Shown piece by piece: positions 16,458 through 25,621 of a stretch of 64,000 bases of DNA (positions within the stretch are counted from its first letter, which is position 1; each line of letters opens with the position of its first letter). A program made the position numbers and the translations under genes. Origin of the DNA: Bacillota bacterium. GTDB taxonomy: Bacteria; Bacillota_G; Limnochordia; DTU010. The notes beneath the pieces are model-generated. The model was given only the letters and a program-made list of their open reading frames with translations. It was not told where the DNA came from and did no database searches. Location: NCBI GenBank assembly GCA_012799255.1, contig JAAZLQ010000084.1, positions 12,095-76,094 of the forward strand, written 5' to 3'.

Positions 16458-17459
16458 ATGAAGGTCAAAAACAGATTGCAGCTGGTGACAGTGATCGTTC
16501 TAATCTTTACAGTGGCGGTCCTAATCCTAGCCAATATGTATATGGATGACTACAAGATCAGGATAATAAATCTCTCGGGAATTTACATAACCCTTGGCCT
16601 TAGTATGAATTTGATTAACGGATTTACCGGAATGTTCTCCCTTGGTCATGCCGGATTTATGGCCATTGGGGCTTATAGCGTCGGTGTTCTTACCATGCCG
16701 GCTGCCATGAAAGAAATGAACTTTTTCATGCAACCCATCGTACCGTTCTTGGCTAACGTTGAGTGGGGATTCCTTCCCTCTCTCCTTGCGGCAGGTCTTA
16801 TTGCAGGGTTGTTTGGGGTTTTAATTGGTGCGCCAGTTTTAAGACTCACAGATGATTACTTAGCCATAGCCACTTTAGGTTTTGCAGAGATTATCAGAGT
16901 GGTTTTCACTAACACCCAATCGCTTACTAACGGGGCTCTGGGCTTAAAAGGAATACCGAACTATACAAACACTTGGTGGAGTTGGGGAGTAGCTTTTGTC
17001 ACTCTAGCGTTCGTAAGCTTTTTAATGAAAGGAAGCTATGGAAAAGCTTTCATGGCCATTAGAGAAGATGAAGTTGCAGCAAGGGCTATGGGGGTGAATC
17101 TCTTTAAACACAAGGTGATGAGTTTTGCCTTTGGATCTTTTTTCGCGGGAGTGGCGGGAGGCCTCTTAGCTGCCTTACTTGGAACGATTGACCCTAACAT
17201 GTTCCGCATCACTTTGACCTTTAACATTCTGCTTATCGTTGTATTAGGTGGTTTAGGTAGGATAGGGGGTACTGCGATTGCTGCTGTGATAGTCACGGTT
17301 ATGATGGAAGCACTAAGGTTTTTGGATGAGTCCATTAATCTGGGGTTTGTCCAACTTAAAGGGATACCGGGAATGAGAATGGTCGTCTTTTCAATAATCC
17401 TGATTTTAAGCGTGGTAGTGGGGCGCGAAGGATTGTTGAAAAAGGCTAAAAGGGCGTGA
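16458..17459 (+). CDS. livM: Branched-chain amino acid-type ABC permease LivM
   Basis: A 333-residue permease with an N-terminal helix, then LSMNLINGFTGMFSLGHAGF, the DDYLAIATLGFAEIIRV block and the EAA-like coupling loop IREDEVAARAMGVNL. ATG 16458 has AAGGAAGG upstream; a GTG nine bases earlier overlaps that site. Second channel subunit of the importer. Confidence 0.92.
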   Translation: MKVKNRLQLVTVIVLIFTVAVLILANMYMDDYKIRIINLSGIYITLGLSMNLINGFTGMFSLGHAGFMAIGAYSVGVLTMPAAMKEMNFFMQPIVPFLANVEWGFLPSLLAAGLIAGLFGVLIGAPVLRLTDDYLAIATLGFAEIIRVVFTNTQSLTNGALGLKGIPNYTNTWWSWGVAFVTLAFVSFLMKGSYGKAFMAIREDEVAARAMGVNLFKHKVMSFAFGSFFAGVAGGLLAALLGTIDPNMFRITLTFNILLIVVLGGLGRIGGTAIAAVIVTVMMEALRFLDESINLGFVQLKGIPGMRMVVFSIILILSVVVGREGLLKKAKRA

Positions 17460-17466
17460 TTCACTG

Positions 17467-18237
17467 ATGTTGGAAATTGAGAAGCTGACCATGAAATTCG
17501 GTGGAGTTGTAGCCTGCAATGGGTTTACTGCAGAAGTGAAAAAGGGGCAAATCGTGGGGTTAATTGGTCCTAATGGTGCTGGTAAGACTACGGTGTTTAA
17601 TGTGGTTACCGGGGTATACAAGCCTTCCGAGGGAGAGGTTGTCTTCTCTCCCCACGATCAAGAAAGGCATCAATTAGTTGGGTTAAGTCCCGATAGAATT
17701 GCCAGACTAGGCGTGTGCAGAACTTTCCAGAACATAAGGTTGTTCAATCAGTTGTCCGTTTTGGAAAACATCTTCATCGGTAGCCATTTAAGACTCAAGT
17801 CCGACGTCTTTTCTACCATCTTGAGACTACCCCATTATGTGGCAGAAGAAAGGGCAATTTACGAAAAGTCCATGTACTTGCTGGAAAAGATTGGCCTCCA
17901 GGACGCTAAAGACGAAAAGGCTTACTCCTTACCTTATGGAATGCAGCGCAGGTTAGAAATGGCTAGGGCTTTAGCCACAGATCCCAAGTTACTGTTATTG
18001 GACGAACCTGCAGCTGGTATGAATCCCCAGGAAACGGGGGAATTGATCGACTTTATCCGTGAGATTAAGGAGGAATTTGATCTTACGATCTTCTTAATTG
18101 AACATCACATGGACGTAATTATGGAGATTAGTGACAAGATTTATGTCTTGGATCATGGGGTGTTAATTGCAGAAGGCAGTCCAGGAGAAGTTCAAAGGGA
18201 TGAAAGGGTTATAGAAGCCTATTTGGGGGTGGGGTAA
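17467..18237 (+). CDS. livG: Branched-chain amino acid-type ABC ATPase LivG
   Basis: A 256-residue ATPase with Walker A GPNGAGKTT, the Q-loop CRTFQNIRLF, signature LPYGMQRRLEMARAL, Walker B LLLLDEPAAGMNP and the H-loop LIEHHMD. The signature departs from LSGGQ in the way usual for LivG. It ends directly at the GTG of livF. Confidence 0.94.
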   Translation: MLEIEKLTMKFGGVVACNGFTAEVKKGQIVGLIGPNGAGKTTVFNVVTGVYKPSEGEVVFSPHDQERHQLVGLSPDRIARLGVCRTFQNIRLFNQLSVLENIFIGSHLRLKSDVFSTILRLPHYVAEERAIYEKSMYLLEKIGLQDAKDEKAYSLPYGMQRRLEMARALATDPKLLLLDEPAAGMNPQETGELIDFIREIKEEFDLTIFLIEHHMDVIMEISDKIYVLDHGVLIAEGSPGEVQRDERVIEAYLGVG

Positions 18238-18948
18238 GTGCTGGAAGTAATAGATCTTCATGTAAAGTATGGTGGCATCAACGCCTTGAGGGGGATCAAC
18301 CTTACCATCAAGGAGAACCAAATCGTAACCCTGATCGGAGCTAACGGAGCTGGGAAATCTTCAACGCTAAGGGCGATTATGGGCCTGGTTGAAAAGTCGC
18401 AGGGAAAGATCTTGTACAAGGGCGAGGATATCACCAGTCTACCCACCAAGGATATTGTTGCAAAAGGAATTGCCTTAGTACCAGAGGGTAGAAAAGTATT
18501 TGCAGACTTAACGGTTGAAGAAAACCTTATTTTGGGAGCCTATACTCGGTCTGATCAAAGGGCTATAAATAGGGATATGGAGAGTGTCTTCGATACCTTT
18601 CCTAGGCTTAAGGAACGGAGTTGGCAAAAGGCAGGAACTCTTTCAGGTGGCGAACAGCAGATGTTGGCAGTTGGGCGGGCTTTGATGGTTAATCCGAAAA
18701 TTTTGATGATGGATGAGCCCTCGTTGGGCTTGGCGCCACTTTTAGTAAAGGACATTTTCCAGATCATCAACTTACTTCGGGAGAGGGGTAACACTATTTT
18801 ACTAGTAGAACAAAACGCTCGAAAGGCCTTGGAAGTGGCGGACTACGCTTATGTTTTGGAAACGGGTCAACTGGTGCTGGAGGGGCCGGGAAAAACCCTT
18901 TTAGAGGATCAAAAAGTGCAAGAGGCTTACTTGGGGGCAACTAAGTGA
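18238..18948 (+). CDS. livF: Branched-chain amino acid-type ABC ATPase LivF
   Basis: A 236-residue ATPase with Walker A GANGAGKSS, LVPEGRKVFADLTVEENL, signature LSGGEQQMLAVGRAL and Walker B ILMMDEPSLGLAP. GTG start immediately follows the livG stop. Last gene of the operon; a strong hairpin follows. Confidence 0.94.
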   Translation: MLEVIDLHVKYGGINALRGINLTIKENQIVTLIGANGAGKSSTLRAIMGLVEKSQGKILYKGEDITSLPTKDIVAKGIALVPEGRKVFADLTVEENLILGAYTRSDQRAINRDMESVFDTFPRLKERSWQKAGTLSGGEQQMLAVGRALMVNPKILMMDEPSLGLAPLLVKDIFQIINLLRERGNTILLVEQNARKALEVADYAYVLETGQLVLEGPGKTLLEDQKVQEAYLGATK

Positions 18949-18954
18949 GAGTAA

Positions 18955-18988
18955 AAACGGTGCGCTTCGTTCGCTAAACGCACCGTTT
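18955..18988. terminator. Bidirectional terminator between livF and the HMA gene
   Basis: A 10-bp perfect stem AAACGGTGCG / CGCACCGTTT with A-rich sequence before and T-rich sequence after. It lies between convergent transcription units. Confidence 0.85.
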
Positions 18989-18993
18989 CTGGA

Positions 18994-19221
18994 TTATCTG
19001 ACGCTAGATTTTTGAACTTCGTAGCCTACGTTCGTGATGGCCTTTTCAATATCCTCGATGGAAATCTTGTCTTCCTCAAAGTTCAATTTTACTTTGCTGG
19101 AATTAAACATCACTTTGACGGTATCTTGATCTACTCCATCTAGACCTTTAATTGCTCCCTCGATCTTTTGCATACAAGATGGACAGGTTAAAGTTTCTAA
19201 CTGAAGTGTTGCAGTTTTCAT
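18994..19221 (-). CDS. Heavy-metal-associated (HMA) domain metallochaperone, CopZ-like
   Basis: A 75-residue ferredoxin-like HMA domain with the metal-binding motif TCPSC near residue 13 (usual form M-x-C-x-x-C) and the KVKLNFEED and AITNVGYEV elements. Third gene of a minus-strand operon behind the hemerythrin-like protein and the P-type ATPase. Since the ATPase lacks an N-terminal HMA domain, this stand-alone protein probably delivers the metal. Metal identity is not evident. Confidence 0.88.
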   Translation of the reverse strand: MKTATLQLETLTCPSCMQKIEGAIKGLDGVDQDTVKVMFNSSKVKLNFEEDKISIEDIEKAITNVGYEVQKSSVR

Positions 19222-19240
19222 TTACTTGTCTCCCTTCGTA

Positions 19241-21094
19241 TTATCCCTTTAATTTGAACCGTAGTAATCTCATGCCGTTGAGAATTACCACTAAAATGCT
19301 ACCTTCGTGGACTAGCATGCCGATTGACATGTTCATCCAATCACTGAACAGTACGCTAGCTAGTAAGACAAGCACCACCCCAACCGCAATCGCAATATTT
19401 TGCTTCATGTTTCTAGCGGTGGCCTTGGCTAATCCCAAAGCATGGGGAAGGCGACTGAAATCGGAGTTCATTAAGACTACGTCTGACGTTTCGATAGCCA
19501 CATCTGTTCCTCCGCCCATGGCAATGCCAATCTGAGCTAAGGCCAGAGAGGGGCTGTCATTTACTCCATCGCCAACAAAAGCTACGATTTGGTCGTTCTC
19601 AATTAGGCGCTTCAGATAAGCAGATTTATCCTCGGGCAACATGTTCCCATGTGCCTCAGTTAGACCCAGTTCTCGGCTGACCACATCAACTGTGCCCTGA
19701 TTGTCTCCAGAGAGCATCACGAGGTTCCTGACTCCGAGTCTTCTCAGCTTCTGGAGGTCCTCCTTGACGCCTGGGCGAACTTGGTCTTTTACTCCCATCA
19801 GAATTTTTAGCTCACCATTGACTGCGGTTAAGACAAGGGAGTTGCCTCTTTTTTCTAAACGCTCCACATCCGCCTTGGCCTTGTCTGTGAACTTGACGTT
19901 TTCCCTTTCCATCAGAGTCACATTTCCAACCGCTACTCGGTGACCATTAACAGTAGCTAAAATTCCTCCGCCCTTAACAACTTCCGTATCTTCAACAGTG
20001 GAGAGCTCGGTATCACCGATTTTCTCTAATACCGCTCTAGCCAAGGGGTGATCAGATTCTCGTTCTACACTTGCTAGGTAACCGAGGGCTTCGGCAATGT
20101 TGTCACCATAGTATTCCGTTTCAGAAACGGAAGGATTGCCAACTGTCAAAGTGCCTGTTTTGTCAAAAACCATGGTATCTAGTTTACTAAAATCACCAAT
20201 TACTTCACTACCTTTGAGCAGTATGCCATGGCGAGCTCCGTTGCCGATGCCAGCTACGTTTGAAACTGGAACACCGATCACCAATGCTCCTGGACAACCC
20301 AGAACCAAAATGGTAATAGCCAGCTCAATGTCTCTGGAGAATAACCACACTATAAAGCCAATCACCAAGACAGCAGGTGTATAGTATTTAGAAAAACGGT
20401 CAATAAAGCGTTCTGCTTCAGATTTCGAATCTTGTGCTTCTTCTACCAGTTCAATGATCCTGCCGAAGGTAGTATCTTCACCAACCCGATCCGCCACAAT
20501 CTGAATAGTTCCGTTATCTAAAATGGTTCCTGCAAATACGTTCGAACCTTTTTCTTTGCTTACAGGAATGGATTCGCCGGTAATACTGGCTTCGTTAATG
20601 GACCCCTCTCCGAAGACCACAGTACCATCAACCGGTACTTTTGCCCCGGTCTTTACAAGCAAGGTATCGCCTACGTCAACTTCATCCACGTCCACTTCCT
20701 CAAACTCACCATTGTCCATTAATTTTAGCGCACTTTCGGGTGCCATTTCAGTAAGTTCTTTAATGGCTGAGCGAGTTTTGTTGAGTGTTCGTTGCTCCAA
20801 GTAGGCTCCAAAGAGAAAGAGGAAAGTGACAATCGCAGATTCTTCAAAGTTCTTGATAAAAAAGGCACCCAAAACTGCGATGGTAACCAAGACATCAATA
20901 CTTACAACTTTAACCCTTAACGCTTGGTAGGCTTGGATGGCAATTGGGGCGAGACCTAAGATGGAAGCAATAATCAGGGCCCATTCAAAGAGCAGCACAT
21001 TGCCCAAGGTCCAGCGGTTTAGAAAAGCAATAGCAATTAAAACACCACTGATCAAGGCAATGTTGTTCTTGTTGCGTAAAATGTGCCGTTGCAT
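19241..21094 (-). CDS. Heavy-metal-translocating P1B-type ATPase with CPG motif
   Basis: A 617-residue P-type ATPase with no N-terminal metal-binding domain. It shows the actuator motif ITGESIPVSK, transmembrane metal motif GCPGALVIG (C-P-G instead of the usual CPC or CPH), phosphorylation motif DKTGTLT, the SDHPLA nucleotide-binding motif and the hinge GDGVNDSPSLALA. Eight membrane segments are expected. The CPG motif makes the metal uncertain. HMA and hemerythrin-like genes flank it, hinting at a redox-active metal such as iron or copper; this is inference. Confidence 0.92.
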   Translation of the reverse strand: MQRHILRNKNNIALISGVLIAIAFLNRWTLGNVLLFEWALIIASILGLAPIAIQAYQALRVKVVSIDVLVTIAVLGAFFIKNFEESAIVTFLFLFGAYLEQRTLNKTRSAIKELTEMAPESALKLMDNGEFEEVDVDEVDVGDTLLVKTGAKVPVDGTVVFGEGSINEASITGESIPVSKEKGSNVFAGTILDNGTIQIVADRVGEDTTFGRIIELVEEAQDSKSEAERFIDRFSKYYTPAVLVIGFIVWLFSRDIELAITILVLGCPGALVIGVPVSNVAGIGNGARHGILLKGSEVIGDFSKLDTMVFDKTGTLTVGNPSVSETEYYGDNIAEALGYLASVERESDHPLARAVLEKIGDTELSTVEDTEVVKGGGILATVNGHRVAVGNVTLMERENVKFTDKAKADVERLEKRGNSLVLTAVNGELKILMGVKDQVRPGVKEDLQKLRRLGVRNLVMLSGDNQGTVDVVSRELGLTEAHGNMLPEDKSAYLKRLIENDQIVAFVGDGVNDSPSLALAQIGIAMGGGTDVAIETSDVVLMNSDFSRLPHALGLAKATARNMKQNIAIAVGVVLVLLASVLFSDWMNMSIGMLVHEGSILVVILNGMRLLRFKLKG

Positions 21095-21134
21095 GACCTC
21101 ACATCCTTTCTGTCTAGGTTTTGTCTTGCGTTAC

Positions 21135-21428
21135 CTAAGCGTGATAGGCTCGATCCAACTCAGCTAGTATGAGGTACACTGCTTCGTAGGTTTCGCAGAC
21201 GTCGTCTGGCACTTCATAATCGTTTGTGATGGTACGTAACTCTTGGAACTCGCTATCTAGTTTGGGTTTTGCTTCGCCAGCCGCTTTGATCTTGGCGAAC
21301 ATTTGATCAAAGATTTTATGCACCTCATGAAACTCCGGGTGGGTTCCGCCATGCACTCGAGCTACAACCGGAACGTAGAGTTCTAATTTGTCTAGATGTT
21401 GTTCTTTCACCGCGTTAAATATGGTCAT
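21135..21428 (-). CDS. Hemerythrin-like small protein (ScdA/RIC C-terminal domain-like, degenerate)
   Basis: A 97-residue helical protein. The segment VVARVHGGTHPEFHEVHKIFDQ resembles the metal-binding start of the hemerythrin-type domain in ScdA iron-sulfur-repair proteins (V-H-G-x-x-H-P-E), but the second conserved block with HMxKEE seems to be replaced by AAGEAKPKLD, so some iron ligands may be missing. ATG with AAGGAAGG upstream. First gene of the operon with the metal ATPase and HMA protein. Confidence 0.6.
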   Translation of the reverse strand: MTIFNAVKEQHLDKLELYVPVVARVHGGTHPEFHEVHKIFDQMFAKIKAAGEAKPKLDSEFQELRTITNDYEVPDDVCETYEAVYLILAELDRAYHA

Positions 21429-21620
21429 TAGCTATCCTTCCTTTCATCTAATTGTGTGTTATTGCTTGTTGTTACATGTACACTTTAACATGGCTCTACT
21501 ACGAGAAAAATGATCCAGATCAAAATATGAAATTAGGATCAGAAATTTATGGGTTGTACGGGGTGAAGGAAAGCAGTCTGCGTATGTTGAATTCGATGAG
21601 ATACTAGGGGAGGAGATCAT

Positions 21621-22517
21621 TTGAGTACTAGGACAAGTCGGTTTGGGATTTCTAAACGGGAAAGTCATGACTCATCGAACTTCTATAAAAGACGGCTTTA
21701 TCATGCTGTGGAACAAGATCAGATCCGGGTAGATGAGATTGCCGATCTGCCAGAAATGGTCGTAAATCAGATCTACCATGCTGACTCTAGGAATCTAGAC
21801 TTCCTTCCGGACAATTCAGTTCATCTGATGATAACCTCACCCCCTTATAATGTGGGGAAGGAATATGATGAAAATCTGTCGCTTGATGAGTACTTGTCAC
21901 TCATTGACGATGTGATGAAAGAGGTTTATCGTGTTCTAATTCCCGGTGGCAGGGCGTGCGTGAACATCGCCAATGTGGGGAGAAAACCCTACATTCCTAT
22001 AAAGGATTACATTAATCAAGTCATGCTCGAACACGGGTTTTTAATGCGGGGTGAAATAATTTGGGACAAGGGGGCTAGTGCTGGAGGATCTTGTGCTTGG
22101 GGGAGCTGGCAGTCGGCGTCCAATCCTGTGTTGCGAGATGTCCATGAATACATCTCTGTGTTTTCTAAGGGGTCTTATACTAGGCAAGATCACAAGATCA
22201 AAGACAAGCAAAATACTATATCTAGGGATGAGTTTTTGGAGTACACCAAGAGTGTTTGGACTTTTAAATCAGAATCGGCAAGAAGGGTGAATCATCCGGC
22301 GCCGTTTCCGGTGGAGCTTCCTTACCGTCTGATTCAACTCTATTCTTTTAAGGATGACGTGGTCTTGGATCCCTTTTGTGGGAGTGGAAGTACTTGTCTA
22401 GCTGCATTGCAAACAGCGAGAAGGTACATTGGCGTTGATAATAACCTGGACTATGTCCAAGGCGCGAAGCGTAGACTTGCAACCTATGTGGAGCATGGTG
22501 AAGATCTGATTGAATAG
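21621..22517 (+). CDS. Solitary site-specific DNA methyltransferase (SPPY type)
   Basis: A 298-residue beta-class DNA methyltransferase: catalytic motif IV TSPPYNVG near residue 71 comes before the SAM-binding motif I DPFCGSGSTCLAA near residue 255. The target-recognition region lies between them. TSPPY is found in both N4-cytosine and N6-adenine enzymes, so the base is undecided. TTG start with GGGGAGGAG upstream. No restriction endonuclease is adjacent on either side (hemerythrin operon, sugar ABC genes), so it is probably an orphan regulatory methylase or part of an incomplete system. Confidence 0.9.
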   Translation: MSTRTSRFGISKRESHDSSNFYKRRLYHAVEQDQIRVDEIADLPEMVVNQIYHADSRNLDFLPDNSVHLMITSPPYNVGKEYDENLSLDEYLSLIDDVMKEVYRVLIPGGRACVNIANVGRKPYIPIKDYINQVMLEHGFLMRGEIIWDKGASAGGSCAWGSWQSASNPVLRDVHEYISVFSKGSYTRQDHKIKDKQNTISRDEFLEYTKSVWTFKSESARRVNHPAPFPVELPYRLIQLYSFKDDVVLDPFCGSGSTCLAALQTARRYIGVDNNLDYVQGAKRRLATYVEHGEDLIE

Positions 22518-22521
22518 AGGT

Positions 22522-22549
22522 GGGTGAGTATGTTGCTAACACTCATCCC
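22522..22549. terminator. Weak hairpin between convergent genes
   Basis: GGGTGAGT pairs with ACTCATCCC with a one-base bulge. It overlaps the stop of the minus-strand permease gene. There is no T tract, so the call is tentative. Confidence 0.35.
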
Positions 22550-23124
22550 TTAATGGCGCCTGCAGTGAGGCCCTTAATAAATTGGCTAGACATGAGGATA
22601 TACAAGTTGAGGATTGGTAAGGTGGAGAGAGTTAAGACAACGAGCACCTTTGTCCAATCTGTTTGATAAGTCCCGAAGAAATAAGTCACACCGAGTAAAA
22701 GCGTTCGCTGGTTTTCCTTGAGGTTAAGGCCAAGTCCACGGATGATCTGGAAGATATTGATGGTACCAAGCCGAATGGGTATCATGATGCCGGATAGGAA
22801 TAAGAGATACAATATTTTAGAAGCCTTTCCTTTCCAATTAGCCAAGGCAAACGCAGCTAGCGAACCTACGAGCAAGGTGGTAAAGATGGTGATGGTCACA
22901 ATGAGGATGGTGTTCCAGCAGTAAAGTAAAAAATCACTATCTCTCAGCACATAGAGATAGCCTTCTAATCGTGGCGGATTCGGAAAAGCAAAAGGGTTTC
23001 GGAAGATATCCAATTGGGTTTTTAGCGAATTTACCAGCATGGTCCAAACGGGAAATAAGACCACTACGGACCAAATTGTGAGAATAAGGTAATGGATGGG
23101 GTTGAATGTTTTTCTTCCTCCCAT
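22543..23124 (-). pseudogene. Sugar ABC permease, MalG type, with internal in-frame deletion
   Basis: A 193-residue product against about 275 for the family. The first about 133 residues follow a normal MalG-type permease (LFPVWTMLVNSLK, IMIPIRLGTINIFQIIRGLG), and the last about 50 match the normal C-terminus (FFGTYQTDW, then SSQFIKGLTAGAIKG). The intervening about 80 residues, including the EAA coupling loop that docks the ATPase, are absent, and the junction lies around 22700-22735. The frame is maintained and the ribosome site is good (AAAGGAG), so a protein could be made, but it should not couple to an ATPase. Likely non-functional. Confidence 0.8.
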
Positions 23125-23139
23125 AGCGATGCTCCTTTC

Positions 23140-24069
23140 CTATACAATTTTGCTAGAACGTTCCCTAAGGTACAGCCACAAAGATACGCCCAGGAACAAG
23201 ATGAAAAAGGTTATTGTCGCGATGCTGGCGCCGATGCCCATATTGGGCTGAGCAACCGGATGTTCCCCAGCGATACCAATGCGATAAAAGAGGGTTCCCA
23301 TAATGTCGGTGGAATATTCAGGTGCCCCTCTAGCGTTGGTGAGGGCAAAGACAACGTCAAAGGCGTTAAAGTTGCCCACAAAGGTCAAAATGGAAACAAT
23401 ACCAATGACCGGTGTCAGTAGGGGAAACTTAATTTTCCAAAAAATCTGTGTTCCTGACGCTCCATCAATGGCCGCGGCCTCATGGATGTCCTCGGAGATT
23501 CCTTGTAGCCCTGCTAAGAAGATCATTGTTGGAATCCCAACCCACTGCCACGCAGTGACGAGCCCCACGACGATCATTGCTGTCTCAGGTTTTCCTAGCC
23601 ACGGGTATCCAGCGAACTTTTTCAGACCAAGCCAAGTGAGGAAATAGTTGATCGCTCCCCAGTGGGGATTAAGAATCAGTTTCCAGAGAAAGCCTGTGAC
23701 TAAAACTGAGATAGTTGCGGGTAAGAAGACGATGGTACGGTAGATGGAAGCGCCTTTTAGGCGGCCGGAGAGAATATTGGCGAACAGAAGCCCCAGGGTG
23801 TTTTGGATGCCCATACAAATGGCGAAGAGAATAAAGGTATTCTTTAACGCTCCCAAGAGTCGATCTCTATAAAATGGATTGCTAAAGAGTTCGATGTAAT
23901 TCTGCAAGCCCACGAACTGAGAAGGTATCAAACCACTACCCGTGTAGAAACTTAGGCGCATGGAATTAAACAGCGGAAAGGCCATAAACCATAGATAGAT
24001 TACAAGCGCCGGAACGGTAAAATAAAACCAGCGTTCTTTTTTTAACCACTGAAAAACTGTGCGCGCCAT
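23140..24069 (-). CDS. Sugar ABC transporter permease, MalF type
   Basis: A 309-residue CUT1-family permease with six expected membrane helices and an intact EAA loop, EAAAIDGASGTQIFWKIKFP. The preceding gene encodes the binding protein and the following one the damaged MalG partner. No ATPase gene is present, as in many CUT1 systems that use a shared MsmX-like ATPase. Confidence 0.9.
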   Translation of the reverse strand: MARTVFQWLKKERWFYFTVPALVIYLWFMAFPLFNSMRLSFYTGSGLIPSQFVGLQNYIELFSNPFYRDRLLGALKNTFILFAICMGIQNTLGLLFANILSGRLKGASIYRTIVFLPATISVLVTGFLWKLILNPHWGAINYFLTWLGLKKFAGYPWLGKPETAMIVVGLVTAWQWVGIPTMIFLAGLQGISEDIHEAAAIDGASGTQIFWKIKFPLLTPVIGIVSILTFVGNFNAFDVVFALTNARGAPEYSTDIMGTLFYRIGIAGEHPVAQPNMGIGASIATITFFILFLGVSLWLYLRERSSKIV

Positions 24070-24086
24070 AGCAATGCTCCTTAAGT

Positions 24087-24116
24087 GCCTGGTATAGAGA
24101 ATCCTCTATACCAGGC
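24087..24116 (-). promoter_or_regulatory. Intercistronic hairpin between binding-protein and permease genes
   Basis: A 13-bp perfect stem GCCTGGTATAGAG / CTCTATACCAGGC with a four-base loop. On the transcribed (minus) strand it lacks a following T tract, so it more likely stabilises the upstream binding-protein message or reduces readthrough, which is common between these two genes. Confidence 0.7.
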
Positions 24117-24132
24117 GTTTTTACTTTGGCAG

Positions 24133-25404
24133 TTATTTTGCGAACTTTTGAGTGGGTTCAAACCAGTTTTCTAGACCAGTTTGTAGATAGTCCGCTGCTT
24201 CTTCTGGAGTCATACTTCCTTTCACAACTGCTAACGCAGCCGTTTGGGTCAAGAGGTATCCATCGGGTTCGCCAGCTTGTAATACTGGCCACACAAATCG
24301 GGCATCCACCTCTTTACCTTCGCTTAGGGCGTAGAAGTCATTGGCATGCTTACTTTCGATAATAATGGGGTTTTCGTTCAGTGGGTAAAATCCAGGTATC
24401 TCATCTGCTAGGATCTGTGCTGCTTCTACAGTTGTGAGCCACTTCAGGAAGGTGTAGGCTACTTCTTTATGGGGCGATGCGCTGTTTAAACCTATTCCAG
24501 CATCTGGATGGAAGGTTACAACGGTTGGTCTGCCTTCGGGAGCTGGGGTGGCAAAGATACTCCATTCAAAGGATGGAGCTGAGTTTACGAAGAAGGCCAC
24601 ATCCCAGGAACCTCCGAAAAACATGGCCGCTCTACCCAGCAGAAATAGTTGTTGCGCATCGTAATAAGAGACACCTTCTTGCCCCATGGGTAGATAGGGT
24701 GCTATATCTTGTAGCGCTCTAAATGCTGAGATCATTTTTTCGTCATTGAAGGGGACTTGCCCGGTTTCGTATTCTAACCTAGCCTCTCTGCCACCAATGA
24801 AACTGGGAAGAAGATTCATGAACACAATTTCATTCATATCCCACTCGTCTTTAGAACCATTAGAGAAGGGAATAATTCCGGCGGCTTGCAGGGTCTCCGC
24901 TACGGCTAACAGTTCTTCCCAAGTTTGGGGAACATCCAGGTTATGCTGGTTAAAGAGGTCCACGTTGTAATAGATTCCATGTGATACTGCCATAAATGGT
25001 ACCGCAAAAGGTATTCCATCTAGACTCCAAGCCTCTAGGGAACCTTCCGAATAGTTGGTTTCAAGATCTAAACCTGTTAATGGCTCTAGGTATCCCTCTG
25101 CAAACAAGTCTTGCCCCACTTTAAATGACCTTACGTACATGAGATCTGGGCCTGTGCCACCAGTAAGTTGGGTTCGCAACACAGCATTATAGTCAGGTGG
25201 GTTGGTTGGGGCGAATCTGATCTCAATATTGGGATGCTGGGCATGAAAGGCGGAAAGAAGTCTTTGTACTTGTTCCACATCATCAACCCGCCAAGAACCG
25301 AGGGTTAAGGTTACATTTTCGGCGCTTATTCCGGAAACTGTAGCATATAAAATCCCCACAGCGGTGAAAATGACAAGCAAAGCTAAACCACGCATTCGTC
25401 TCAT
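24133..25404 (-). CDS. Sugar ABC transporter substrate-binding protein (family 1)
   Basis: A 423-residue exported binding protein. The signal peptide spans about residues 1-27 (MRRMRGLALLVIF... ending GISA). The mature part has typical CUT1 motifs: VTLTLGSWRVDD, FAPTNPPDYNAVLRTQL, GTGPDLMYVRS and GAAMFFGGSWDVAFF-like text. I chose ATG 25404 because GAGGAGG lies nine bases upstream; the frame stays open to 25461. It has no lipobox cysteine, so it is a soluble periplasmic protein, consistent with a diderm envelope. Substrate unknown. Confidence 0.9.
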   Translation of the reverse strand: MRRMRGLALLVIFTAVGILYATVSGISAENVTLTLGSWRVDDVEQVQRLLSAFHAQHPNIEIRFAPTNPPDYNAVLRTQLTGGTGPDLMYVRSFKVGQDLFAEGYLEPLTGLDLETNYSEGSLEAWSLDGIPFAVPFMAVSHGIYYNVDLFNQHNLDVPQTWEELLAVAETLQAAGIIPFSNGSKDEWDMNEIVFMNLLPSFIGGREARLEYETGQVPFNDEKMISAFRALQDIAPYLPMGQEGVSYYDAQQLFLLGRAAMFFGGSWDVAFFVNSAPSFEWSIFATPAPEGRPTVVTFHPDAGIGLNSASPHKEVAYTFLKWLTTVEAAQILADEIPGFYPLNENPIIIESKHANDFYALSEGKEVDARFVWPVLQAGEPDGYLLTQTAALAVVKGSMTPEEAADYLQTGLENWFEPTQKFAK

Positions 25405-25581
25405 TTCAATGTTCCTCCTCATCAAATAATGTGCTGACAAGAGCCGAGCCCCTATTGACAAGATATGCCACCTTTGTCCTAGATATCACTTAAGATTTTG
25501 AGTTGTCCAATCACATGAAAATCGTCAACGTGGTAATGCTAGCTTTTGATTTTTTACGCTCCAGAAAAAATAGGCATAAAA

Positions 25582-25612
25582 AAACCTCGGCCGAATTCCG
25601 GCTGAGGTTTTT
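25582..25612. terminator. Bidirectional terminator
   Basis: A 12-bp stem, AAACCTCGGCCG / CGGCTGAGGTTT, with loop AATTC, flanked by A and T runs, located after the end of the minus-strand gene at 25622. Confidence 0.88.
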
Positions 25613-25621
25613 GGGGTCCTT

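Noticed and set aside
21470..21490. Operator-like inverted repeat TGTTA...TAACA upstream of the hemerythrin-like gene
   Set aside because: Only five bases per arm match and there is no clear promoter beside it.
21621..22517. A complete restriction-modification system
   Set aside because: Neighbouring genes encode a hemerythrin-like protein and sugar permeases; no nuclease gene is adjacent.
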